Assembly (NCBI RefSeq): GCF_000276665.1
Contig: NW_004955502.1
Span: 3,817,883-3,881,882 of the forward strand
Source of the DNA: Chinchilla lanigera
Taxonomy: Eukaryota > Chordata > Mammalia > Rodentia > Chinchillidae
DNA length: 64,000 nt
Direction: 5' to 3'
Each line of letters begins with the position of its first letter. The stretch's first letter is position 1. Below are positions 1 to 9,789 of the stretch, piece by piece. The notes under the pieces are model-generated. The model searched no databases, was not told the DNA's origin, and saw nothing but the letters and a program-made list of their open reading frames with translations. The position numbers and the translations under genes were made by a program.

Positions 1-1426
1 CTATAGCATTCTGACCTTTGCCCCCTAAAGGCTCATGTCCATCTCATTATGTAAAATGCATTTAGTCCATCTTCAAGAGTCATCAAATTCTTAACAATTC
101 CAGCATTGCTCAAAGCTTCAAGTCCAGTCTCATCTGAGACTCAAAACCTCCCAGCTGTGACTCCCTGTAAAAATCAAAAGGAAAGTTAAATAGTTCCAAC
201 TACAGTGCTACAAGGTAAATATTCCATTCCAAAAGGGAAGAATAAGGGAGTAGAAGCAGTCAGACCAAAGCAAGACTGAAATTCAGCTGAGAAAGCATTA
301 AATCCTATAACTCCATGTCTGATATCTGAGGCACATGGTAGCAGGATATGTGTTCCAAGGGGCTTGGGAAGGCCTGCCCCTCTGGCCTTGCTGGTTACAG
401 CTCACATGGCTTTTCTCAGGCTGGCTCCACTTGCTACTTGTTTTTTCAACAGACTTTCCATGTTCGTGGCACCTGCAACTTTCTGGGGTCTCCGCTGCAC
501 CTTCGGCATCACTTTCACAGCTTCACATATTGCCCTTTCAGGGATACACTCCCAGACCTTTCTTTGAAGTCTGAATAGAATGACCTCACAACTCTTACAT
601 TTTGCATCCCTGTAAAGCCAGTCCCACTGCTTGAACAGTAGCTGGCCCTCTTGGCCTATAGCTGCTGCGGCCACAGATTGCCTGGATGCATGAACTCAGG
701 GAAATAGTTATCTAGGCCTATGTGGTCCTGCATGAGCAGGGCACCCAGAGGCTCTCTTGTCAAAGTAAAATCTTTTACCCTTTTACACTCTTGAGCCTGT
801 GATGGTGTGGGACCTGGCCAATTTCTGAGATGCCTTCAAGTGATCTTTCTTCTTGTCCTGGTTCAAAGAACTTGGCTTGTTTTCAGTTGTGCTAATCTTT
901 TCAGTTCACTCTCATTGGTCAAAACTTTACATGTACTTCCTTTCTGACAAAATCTGGAAAATCCTTCACCTCTGCTTTTTGCTCCTGATGCTTACTGTAG
1001 ATCTGGCTAAAAGCAGCCAGCAGTCCTCCATACCACAGCCTGAATGCTGGGATGTCTTGAAATTTCCTCCCAATCAGTTAGTCTGCCACCTTTAAATTTA
1101 GTCTCACACAAAGTCTTAGAACACAGGCAAAATGTAGACAAGCCCTTTGCCAGAATGTAACACAAATGGCCTCTAGTCCAATTCCTATAGAATCATTGTT
1201 CCCATCTGAAACCTCCTGATCCTGGCCTTTACTGTTTTCGTTCCTTTCAGCATTCCAGTCTTTTGAGTATCCCCCAAAATCATCCACTGAGTTCTGCTTA
1301 CAGCATTCTAGGGCTTCTCTAGCACACAGTGTGTCAAATACCCGTCTTGGAAGCCAATTCCAAAGACTTCTGAACCTCATGGTCATTGTCACAGCAATGA
1401 CTCAGTTCTCTGGTACCGGTTTTCTG
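1..1426 (-). mobile_element. ERVL-MaLR internal region (degenerate, off left edge)
   Basis: This stretch resembles the internal part of MaLR retroelements (THE1/MST-int type) in reverse orientation: runs such as CAGTCTCATCTGAGACTCAA (about 132), AACTCCATGTCTGATATC (about 310) and TCTGGTACCGGTTTTCTGTA just before the LTR match the remembered consensus order. It lies directly beside an LTR in the same orientation, as expected next to a 5' LTR and primer-binding region. No long frame survives; a 90-codon minus frame at 402-674 is only a remnant. It is the distal flank of FILIP1, downstream of the gene. Rodents also carry ORR1/MT relatives, so the subfamily is uncertain. Confidence 0.7.
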
Positions 1427-1827
1427 TATTAGTCCACTTCCCTGTTGCTGGGACAAAATATCTGACACCTGAAACTCAAGAGGGGAGAGGTTTATTTTGA
1501 CATATGAGTTCAAAAGTTTCAGTCCATGGTCAGCTGGCTCCAAGACAGAAATAGCATGGTGGAAGGGCATGGTGGGGGAAAGCTACTCAATGCATGAGTG
1601 CAAGGAAGCAGAGAAAGTGGAGGACATAGCTGGGGAGAAGAATACACCCTTTCAGGTACACACCATTACTCACCCACCTCTTCCAACTAGGTCCTAATAG
1701 CACATTCAGCTGGGAGCTTATCAGTGAATTCCCTGGTGAGTATTGCACTCCCATGATCTAATTACCTTCCAAAGCCCCACTTCTGGACACATAATTTGGG
1801 TGAATATTTTAGATCTGAACCATAACA
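1427..1827 (-). mobile_element. MaLR LTR (5' LTR of the element to the left)
   Basis: Read on the minus strand, the segment starts TGTTATGGTTCAGATC and ends GTGGACTAATA, the usual borders of MLT1/MST-type MaLR LTRs. The internal sequence continues directly on its 3' side. The middle contains the diverged landmark CATGGTCAGCTGGCTCC. Its inner 120 bp have an inverted homologous copy about 1 kb away (2520-2643). Confidence 0.75.
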
Positions 1828-2227
1828 AAACCAGTACATTATTTAGAAGAATGGAGATAAATGCCAGAAAAAGTGGCTAAAAGTTGGAATGTTTTTTTGA
1901 GAGTCAGGGAAAGAAGTAAGAAACGTCTTTTCACTGATTTTTACCACTGGCTGATATTTTAATTATATGTATAAATTCATTTAAGAAAATTTAAAAGCTA
2001 TTAAAGAATAAATGGGAACTGTGAAAGTAGATGGAAAAAATGCTAAATGTCCTGTTGGAAGATACCAGATTTTATATATATATACATCCTGTGTGGATAT
2101 AGCAGATTAAATGCAATAGTGGAGAATAAAGAGATAAGCAATGAAATCCTGGATGAGGAAGTAGAAAGAAAACTTTGTCTTTAATGGGGAAATTTTAGAA
2201 TCATTCATTCCTATTCACTGGGAAACA

Positions 2228-2230
<3 letters not shown>

Positions 2231-2293
<63 letters not shown>

Positions 2294-2304
2294 CTCTCTC
2301 TCTC
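2231..2304. repeat. (CT)n microsatellite
   Basis: An almost pure CT dinucleotide run of about 70 bp, followed by pyrimidine-rich sequence to about 2405. It is simple-sequence DNA between repeats with no coding signal. Confidence 0.97.
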
Positions 2305-2413
2305 CCACTCCCTCTCTTTCCTTTTCAGCCTGTGACACAATTATGATGCTTCTGCCTTTCTTCTCCTGTCCTGTTTCTCCTCTTGCTCCTCTCCTCGTTC
2401 TCCTTTCCTCCTT

Positions 2414-2482
2414 TACTGGGAATTGAACCTACGGTCCTCCACGTGCATGAGCACTGTACCACTGACTCACATACCCAGCACT
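2414..2482 (-). mobile_element. Old ID-like tRNA-derived SINE
   Basis: On the minus strand this reads as a decayed copy of the same tRNA-like SINE seen intact elsewhere (for example 47482-47555). It keeps the GCTGGGTATGTGAGTCAGTGG-type head and an ...GGTTCAATTCCCAGTAAAGG-type tail. It is more diverged than the other copies and lacks a clear target-site duplication. Confidence 0.6.
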
Positions 2483-2485
2483 CAT

Positions 2486-2690
2486 GTGCTCCTCTGGTCT
2501 ATAAGAACAGTTATTCTCTCCACTCTCCCTGCTTCCTAGTACCCATGCATTGAGCAGCTTTCCCCCACCACACCCTTCCACCATGCCATTTCTGTTTTGG
2601 AGCCAGCTGACCATGGACTGAACCTTTTGAACCTATATGTCAAAATACCCTGCTTGGAAGCCAGTTCCAAAGGCTTCTGTCATTTTCCCA
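2486..2690 (+). mobile_element. Rearranged MaLR LTR/internal mosaic
   Basis: Bases about 2520-2643 are the reverse complement of LTR bases 1495-1616 with scattered differences. Bases 2639-2685 match internal-region bases 1334-1373 in the direct orientation. LTR and internal parts therefore face opposite ways, unlike an intact element. The join lies in a shared GTCAAAATACC-like stretch. Confidence 0.6.
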
Positions 2691-3425
2691 CTCAGAAAAG
2701 TTTCATTATTTCCCCAAGATTCTGAATCAATGAGGGAATATGAAATTCAGGCTTTTGAATTTCTTAGACGTGTTTTCACCTTAATGAAGTAAAGTGAAGT
2801 GAAATGAAACAAAATAGAATGTTTTTATTTCACCCACAGGGTACATCAAAGCTATTTTATTTCCTTCTTGAAGGCATTCAAGTATTAAGAGGTCTAGTAA
2901 CCCCCAGAGATCTGGTAACACCCTTGATGAATACAATACACTCTCTTGAGACAGCCCAGCTGCACCCATCAACTATAACAGAAATGCCAACAGAAACAGA
3001 ATAATCCTATTTAAGCAGATACCCTAGATATGAAACTCACATTCTTAAGACATAACAAACACTCATGGTCCATATCAGAGCATTTCTGGCACTACATATG
3101 TGAGAAGGCCACTATCATTATGTGCTAAAATAGTCAATACATTACAAATATTCCCAAACAAGGAAGACTAAAGTCTCCTCAGCAGCTCTGTGGATTGTGC
3201 CTTGCATGTCCAGAGAAGGCATCTAACATGGGATTGTGGAAATCATTTGCACTTTCCACCCAGATCCCCACCCCCAGAGATTTTCACATGGATCTGAGTA
3301 GCACCTGCAGACATCACCTATGGTGAAACTCCTTTTATTTTACTACACAGCATATTTCTGGACAGAAAAAAGATTCTCAACTTTTAATTTGATTCACCTC
3401 TACAAAAGCATATTAAACCAAATAT

Positions 3426-3467
3426 ATTAAGAACATTATAATGTTCTTAATTAGATTATAATCTAAT
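3426..3467. repeat. Two abutting perfect palindromes
   Basis: Bases 3426-3451 form a perfect 26-bp palindrome (half-site ATTAAGAACATTA). Bases 3450-3467 form a perfect 18-bp palindrome (half-site ATTAGATTA). They overlap by two bases and both are centred on TA. There are no spacers, so each could extrude as a hairpin. Confidence 0.95.
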
Positions 3468-4309
3468 CACAAGCAGAAGCTGGAGTCAGAGTGTATTTAA
3501 TCCTCCACCTCCTATCCTCAGTGGATGTCATTTGTAATATGTGATTTAACACAAATCTATCCAAAATTAGAAAGAAAAATTTCTGCAATTGTTACCTTTC
3601 ATCATTTTTTAAAACAGCCTCTGGGTTGCGATGCAAAGCTTTCCTAGCAGTCGTACCTTGTGGGGGGCTCTATGCCTAGATCTTATATAAGCATCCTGTT
3701 TTGTGCACTGTTAAGCCTTTCAGAGCACACTTGAGTGAATGGTATGGACTTCTAGGTGAGAATGATGTCAACAAGGTGTAAACAGGTAAAAGCAGAAACA
3801 CCAGCAGGTGACACTAAGACTATGGTGAAAATCATTAAAGAATGGCTGATGGCGTCTAAGGGAATACAGAGCGTAGTCCTTTTGACAGCCTCATTTGCTC
3901 AAACATTTCACAAATGCCAGGTTGGCATCACTAAAAATATGAATGTTTTTGTCTTTGAAGAGGTTGAATGTCCAGATTTTGAAAGGGGAGAAATTCTGTT
4001 AAAAATACAAGTCAGTATTCAAAACGGCAAGCTATTTTGTATAAATTCACTTAAAATCATATTTATTAAACTTTTCATACTCTCTCTCTCTCTTTGACCT
4101 TCTATTCTCATTGCCACAGCATGTCTTTAATAGTCAACATTTTTAAATACGTATGCAGAGAGCTGATGAATAAATGGTGACAGGTCTGAGTCAGTGCATG
4201 TGAACAACACCATGAGGCATGGTACAGCCTCATCACTATTCAAGTCCAAATTCTGCATGGCGTGGGAAAGAACGCAGAGGAGCTTCTTTGTCATGAAATA
4301 AGTTGATTC

Positions 4310-4645
4310 GTGGATGTGGCTGTTAATCCTAAAATGTCAACTTCATTGGATTAGGAAATTCCCAGCATGCTCTTCCGTATGTCTGGGTGGTTCACAGAAG
4401 CATGACCTTGGGTACTTAATCTGGTCCCTGGCCTCTTCCTCTCTGGCACTGTTCCCCCGCCCTGCTTCCAGGCTGCCATGAACTGGGCAGCTTTGCTCTA
4501 CCATGCTCTTCCACCATGGTATTACTTGGAGCCAGCCAACCAGGGACCGTATCTCCTGAAACTACAAATTAAATTAAATCTTTCCTCCTTTAAATTATGG
4601 ATATTGGGTATCATATCTCAGTGATGGAAAAACAAACCAATACAA
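4310..4645 (+). mobile_element. MaLR-type LTR remnant
   Basis: The segment contains the order typical of MaLR LTR 3' halves: CTGCTTCCAGGCTGCCATGA, GGAGCCAGCCAACCAGGGAC, a AAATTAAATTAAATCTTTCC block with a polyadenylation-like area, and an end resembling ATATCTCAGTGATGGAAAAA. The 5' half is weak. It lies in sequence downstream of FILIP1. Confidence 0.5.
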
Positions 4646-5050
4646 TGGACTAAGACCTAATCATATGTCTTTTTAAAAATATATATGCCTTTTCCCAAAT
4701 ATCAAGATCAGGGGCTATCCATATAATTTTGGAACTCTAACAATTCAGAAAGAGAAAAACAAAAATCTATAACTGTGCAGTTATTATATTTTTGTAAAGT
4801 TTATCTACTTGGCTCAAAAATTTTGGCAAAGCTACAGCCTACATGAGACTTTCGTATGCTAAGCTGTGGTTTACTAGCCATGAGCTCATCTGTGCTTGTA
4901 TGACTACACAGCACGAAGATCTAATATGGTTAATCTCATAAGGACACTCGGCACTTTGCATTCACACTCCATGCTTATTAAAACATGCTTACAAACTAAA
5001 GAAAATGATTCAAACATGAGTGAAACTGACAGGAATACAAATGTACTCCA

Positions 5051-5088
5051 CACTACACACTCAAACACACACACATACACACCCATCA
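5051..5088. repeat. Short imperfect CA-rich repeat
   Basis: CACTACACACTCAAACACAC and following bases form a short interrupted CA microsatellite. Nothing else is recognisable from about 4650 to 5450, apart from AT-rich unique-looking DNA. Confidence 0.8.
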
Positions 5089-5458
5089 GAAATCATGAAC
5101 TGGTTCTATGTTTGCAAGTAAAGTCCACATTTAACTAAGATAAATATTTGCATCCAATTAAACTATGAATGATGTCATTTTCCCCCTTGGCGTTAATGTA
5201 TCTGAATTTACTTTCTGCTATTTTCTATGCATCACAATTTCTGTTGCGCTATAAAGGGCCGCTTGGGAGCTCTATTCAAACTGCTCCACAATTTAAATCA
5301 ATTGCACACTTGAATGGAACATAAATGTGACATTACGGTTCTAAAATTGTCTATGAAATTCTGAGAATTTTTTGGAAGTGTCCAAAACATCTACAATATA
5401 CACAGACACACACAAAGAAGTCAAACTCTGTTTTTAGGATTCTACAGTTCATTTCCAT

Positions 5459-5464
5459 TTTATT
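5459..5464 (-). promoter_or_regulatory. Candidate FILIP1 polyadenylation signal
   Basis: TTTATT on the plus strand gives a minus-strand AATAAA about 525 bases beyond the FILIP1 stop codon. It is the first canonical hexamer I found reading away from the stop. Bases 5440-5989 would then be 3' UTR. No poly(A) evidence can be seen, so the real site may be elsewhere. Confidence 0.35.
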
Positions 5465-5989
5465 TCACATTCAAATCATTCCCTGAAATCATAGTAAAGA
5501 CTTTCTTTTTCAGTTTTGCAAAATGTTAGTGCTCTAGGCCCTGGAATAGCTATGAGATTTTTTCCCCAGCACATATATTAAGTTCAAGATTTGGTAGACA
5601 ATTGTTAAACTGTGTCTTACTTCATATAGGGTCTTTGAAAAAATTGTAGAGCAAAGTCTTTTAAATTTTTCTTATGACTAGAAAATATGAGAGCCAGCCT
5701 TCAAGAGCACGTGATGCAGCCCCCAAACCTACTGACAGAGACTCGCAGCCTCCCCTTTAGTCTGGCAAGCTCCCTCAACATACCACACGGCAAACATCTA
5801 ACTAATTCTGCTCCCCAGCATCAAAACGAATGCACAAAATCGGAAAGACATATGGTTATTAGTTGGTTATTTTATAAACAAGATATATAAGACTTAAATT
5901 AGTACGTATCAAGAGTTGGCACAAACAGGCAAAGTTCATTTTCGAGGCAACAGTAGCGTCTGCACAACATACCCCCGTGGCCACTGCCC

Positions 5990-6196
5990 TCAGCCCTTCC
6001 CCACTCCAAGAGAAGTAGTGCTGCTGGCTGCAGATTTCTTCAGCTCTATTTTCATAGACTGAGTCTCAGCTCGAGCCTCGAATTTGGTCAGATTTCCTGC
6101 TCCTGGAGCTGCCACTACTGGCTTTCCTGCTTTCATACCTTTTGACATAGGAATTCGTGTGGGTGCAGGCCGCTGAGATGACCCATCTTGTCCTGA
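5990..6196 (-). CDS. FILIP1: FILIP1 last coding exon (C-terminus)
   Basis: This exon encodes the final 68 residues of filamin-A-interacting protein 1 and the TGA stop (5992-5990). The acceptor reads TTCTCTTCCAG|TCAGGACAAGATGG at 6197/6196. The frame enters in phase 0, matching the phase-0 exit of the upstream exon at 9857. The peptide runs SGQDGSSQRPAPTRIPMSKG at its start and ends TSLGVGKG, essentially the FILIP1 C-terminus I remember (one GG to GV-like change). It is basic, Ser/Thr/Ala-rich, probably disordered, with no catalytic residues. FILIP1 is a cytoplasmic actin-associated coiled-coil protein that binds filamin A and promotes its turnover, in migrating neurons and in muscle. Unlike the previous exon's 3' end, base composition here is moderate. 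Confidence 0.93.
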   Translation of the reverse strand, partial: SGQDGSSQRPAPTRIPMSKGMKAGKPVVAAPGAGNLTKFEARAETQSMKIELKKSAASSTTSLGVGKG

Positions 6197-6689
6197 CTGG
6201 AAGAGAACAGAGACACAAGGGACACAGGTCGTCAGTCCCACAGTGAGTTCCCTGCAGACAGGTTGTCAGTCTGAACACCAGAGGACCCCTGACACCCAGG
6301 AACACCCCAGGCAAAGGAGTGTAAGAAGCTCAGAGTTGGTGTCTGCTCTGATTACCGCCCTTTTCCCTTTCTTAAAACATCTCATGAGCTTTCTCCTTTT
6401 CCTAAGCTCTGTCCTACCCCTTCCACCCTTTCTGCAGATGACTTTAACACCTACCTCCCAGAGCAAATCTAGACCTCCAGGTGTCAGTTTTATTCCTAAG
6501 TCACCAAACCACACCCATTCTCCTCCTGTGCACCAGTTCAGATGAAGCAGCTCCCTTTTGCTTCCTAATGACATCTTACTCCTCTCTTTTCAGGGTCACT
6601 GCTGACCACACCTTCCTTCTTAAAATGTTCCTCACTGTCTCTCGCTGTGCTTTCTTAGTGCATCTCACCAATTTCCTGCCAGTCTCCCA

Positions 6690-7640
6690 TGACTGTTTTT
6701 CAGTCTCTTGCTGACTCCTTATTCCACCGTGTTTGTCTTCTAAATGTGTCACCATGTCCTATTCTTAACCCTTTCTACATGCTTTACATTTACCCTCAGA
6801 ATCCCCACTTAGTTATTTCCCCACTCATCCAAGCCCTAGAACCTCTAGCTTTCAGCACCGTCCTGAAATACAGATCTGTATCTCCACCTCTCACTGGACT
6901 GTACAGCGGCCCCGGCATCTCAAAACTTAGCCTGTTCCCCACGCAGCCTTCCTCTGCCTCCCATCTTACCCACCTAGACAACTGAAACAGAAACCCCAGA
7001 GCCACTCTCTACACTCAGTTTGTCTGGAAGTCTTTGCAAGTCTATGGTCACTATCTTTGTCCTCAATTTTGCTGCCATAGTTCAAGTCCGTACCATCTCT
7101 AACCTAGAGAATCAAACAGCATCCATCTTTAGCTTCTGTCTCCTCTAATTTATCCTTTAAACTGCTTTCTTGATATGGTAGATCTTTCTAAAATTAATGC
7201 AACATTTTTTTTCTCTATCATTGCCCTTCAAGGGTTCCCTTGATCTACTCTGTAAAACTAAAGGGCAATTTCACACTAAGACATGGCCCCACTCTCAACA
7301 GCTGGCCCCAGTTTGCAACTCTGTGTTTTGCACTTGCCTTCCCCCACCCCATGAGCAGCTACTGCAGGACATGGGGTTGCCCAGTGCACACCATCAGCCT
7401 GGGCTATTCCCTCTTGACCTGACCTCACAGTTAGTGTTCTGCTTGCAGACACCTCCCCTTTCCTTCCTGAGCCGCCTTCACTGTGAAGCATTCTCTGGTG
7501 GTTCCTTTGTGCATTCTGTCATAGAACTACCATGTAGATGTCAGCCCTGCCTCTCCCACTCCAGACGTACTAAAGTCCCCTCTGCATACCAGCACCCTGG
7601 CTGAAGTGTAGCTGACACTCAAAGCATGTTGCACGAATAT
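6690..7640 (+). mobile_element. Ancient L2 LINE fragment
   Basis: Pyrimidine-rich sequence follows the remembered order of L2: a GTTCAAGTCCGTACCATCTC block near 7082, GGTAGATCTTTCTAAAATTA near 7177, and the CCTTCAAGGGTTCCCTTGA area near 7225. Cys/Pro-rich ORF-3'-end-like sequence continues to about 7640. Divergence is high and borders are approximate. Apparent ORFs in it are remnants. Confidence 0.55.
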
Positions 7641-8741
7641 ATGCACATTTGAAACTAGCCTCGATACACTGTAAGAAGTGTGCCCTAAATCTTTTGTTCT
7701 CCCTGATTTTATGGGATCTGATTTACCTAAAATAAACAGGCTACTATTCAGGCCTTGGAAATTTTAAGACAGTTGTTTTGAAATGTCATTTTTCTATGGA
7801 GTTTAATCAGGAGTCCAAAATGTTGCTACTAAGGCTATCTTGATTAGAACCTGAAAATGGAAATAAGAACTTACAGCAGAAAATCTTCTCTAACTTACAA
7901 TGCTTTACGCCTCCAATATATTTTTTTTAATAAAATGAAGCAGAAAGAAGCAAGATCCTATGCAAGCAATTATGCTGTTCCTAAAACAGTGGTCCTCGGT
8001 TATCTGAGAAAGGTGAACAATTCTGAATGTGATTTGGTTGTGGAGCTGACAACTAATTGTTTCTACTACTGAAACAGTTAGTAATTCTCACTCTGAAGTT
8101 TGTCTGATGTTCTTATGCATAGAGAATTAACATAAGTTATATTGAGGATATGGGAAATAAGCTATCACTTATAAATTTAAAGTATTAGCTTCCTATCTTC
8201 TTAAAATGCTATATATTTTCTTTTTCTCTTTAATGGTTTGAACAATCTTCCACTCATATCTGGTAATCTGAGCAATGAAGTTGAAGATAATAATATGTAA
8301 TATAACAACCACTGTTAATTAGTATTATTTTGTCTTGAAACCGTGTGTCACTTTAAATGTTCTTGCTTTGGTTTGTTTATGTTTGTGATGCTGGTATGCT
8401 GCTATTGTTCTTTTTTTTTATTTACTACTCTCTTTAAAATAAAATTTTAAAAAAGATGCTATGGAATTTCTTTAGAATATAGAAGTCGTAATTTCTAGTC
8501 TATTTGCTTAAATTAATATCTAAATAGTTCACGTTATTCATAAGAATTGTAACCTGTCAATGAAAACAATTACTGGACATATATTAAAAATACAATTTAT
8601 TTTTAAGTTCTAGATTTTGTACTTTGGATATTCTTTTTTATAACAATTCCAGCTACTTATGAAAATACTTTGTAGCACTTGCTCTTTGCAAGATATGATT
8701 AAATATAGTTCTTAAACATATAAACTCATTTGTTTTCTTTT

Positions 8742-8829
8742 CTTTTTTTTTTCCGGTACCAGGAATCAAGCTCATGACCTCGCGCTTGCAAGGCAAGCGC
8801 TGTGCCGCTGAGCTAAATCCCCAACCCCT
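8742..8829 (-). mobile_element. ID-like SINE with GGTACCGG box
   Basis: On the minus strand this is a near full-length tRNA-derived SINE: GGGGTTGGGGATTTAGCTCA head (A box), B-box region, the GGTACCGG tail box and an A-rich end. Flanking TCATTTGTTTTCTTTT (8726-8741 and 8830-8845) is a perfect 16-bp target-site duplication, indicating recent L1-mediated insertion. Confidence 0.9.
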
Positions 8830-8862
8830 TCATTTGTTTTCTTTTTAAAAAGTTTTTCACAT

Positions 8863-9030
8863 GAGCCAGCATGGTGGCACATATCTGTAAAAGCCCGAGG
8901 ATTGCAAGTTTGAGCCTAAGCTGGGGAATTTGGCACTACATAGTGAGATCCTGTTTCAAAATAAAAGGTGAAGGCTGGGAATGTAGCTCAGTGCAAAGGC
9001 CTGGGTTCAATCACCAGTGTCAAACACAAA
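8863..9030 (+). mobile_element. Composite B1 + ID-like SINE
   Basis: A 7SL/B1-like left part (AGCCAGCATGGTGGCACATA ... CTACATAGTGAGATCCTGTT) is joined to an ID-like part (GGCTGGGAATGTAGCTCAGT ...) with an A-rich tail near 9030. B1+ID fusions are known in rodents (B4-type), but the order here is B1 then ID. Confidence 0.65.
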
Positions 9031-9078
9031 AAAAAAGTTGGTTTATTTGTTTGTTGGATTTTTTTTGTGTTGTTTTTT

Positions 9079-9165
9079 GTCTTACTAGTTGGTCCGGGCT
9101 GGTTTGAACTCACTATGTAGCCTAGCCTGGCCTCAAACTCTTAGCAATCCCCCTGCCTCAGAAAA
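9079..9165 (-). mobile_element. B1-type SINE fragment
   Basis: The reverse complement contains the B1 core (CTGAGGCAGGGGGATTGCTA ... CTACATAGTGAGTTCAAACC). It is truncated at the head and diverged. Confidence 0.7.
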
Positions 9166-9293
9166 AAGCTTTTAATATAAAAAACTTTTAATCATATTTT
9201 CAGAATAAAGTATGACTATGGATATATATAATCATCTTGAGTATTTTAGTTTATAGAAATAGCATCTAGGAAGTGTGTTTTGGGTTTGTTTTT

Positions 9294-9407
9294 TCTTTTT
9301 TGAGACAGGGGCTTGCTATGTAGTTCAGGCTGTCCTTGAACAGCAGGGATCCTCCTACCTCTGCCTCCCAAGTGCTAGGATTATAGGCATGTGCCCCCGA
9401 GCCTGGC
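9294..9407 (-). mobile_element. B1-type SINE
   Basis: The reverse complement shows the B1 head (GGCCAGGCTCGGGGGCACAT), the CCTAGCACTTGGGAGGCAGA block and the CTACATAGCAAGCCCCTGTC-type end, with a T-rich (A-tail) flank at 9290. It is a single monomer without the longer internal duplication seen in other copies here. Confidence 0.8.
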
Positions 9408-9534
9408 CAATCTATGCAGTTTTATTTCTTTCAACATATGAAGCAGCTCCCTCAATCTCCATCTTAAAAACTTCTTTTAAACATATGTATTTTTTACTTA
9501 GGGCCTTCACACTGAGCTAAGGCCCTAGCCTTTT

Positions 9535-9650
9535 TGTTTTCCCCCAGACAAGGTCTTGCTAACTTGCCCAGGCTGGGTTGAATTTGTGATCCTCCTGCCT
9601 CAGCCTCCTAGAGTGCTAGGATTACAGGTGTGTGCCACCACGCCCAATTA
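9535..9650 (-). mobile_element. B1-type SINE
   Basis: The reverse complement has the B1 head (GGGCGTGGTGGCACACACCT), CCTAGCACTCTAGGAGGCTG and GAGGCAGGAGGATCACAAAT. It is the third B1 copy in 600 bp of this intron and the nearest repeat to the GC-rich exon end. Confidence 0.8.
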
Positions 9651-9789
9651 AAAATCAGATTTTAAACCTTAAGAGTATTCTACGCTGCTTTCCAAGAGAC
9701 CGTCTGTGCAAGTAGTTTGAAGGATCTCCATACTTGTTTGGCATAATAAATGAAATGAAATTTTTCCTCAGAATTGACCTAATTTATCA

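Noticed and set aside
402..674. 90-codon minus ORF near the left edge
   Set aside because: It lies within MaLR internal sequence; a remnant frame of a dead retroelement, not a host gene.
3756..4097. 113-codon plus ORF starting MRMMSTRCKQ
   Set aside because: No recognisable motif, ends in a CT repeat and AT-rich DNA; consistent with chance.
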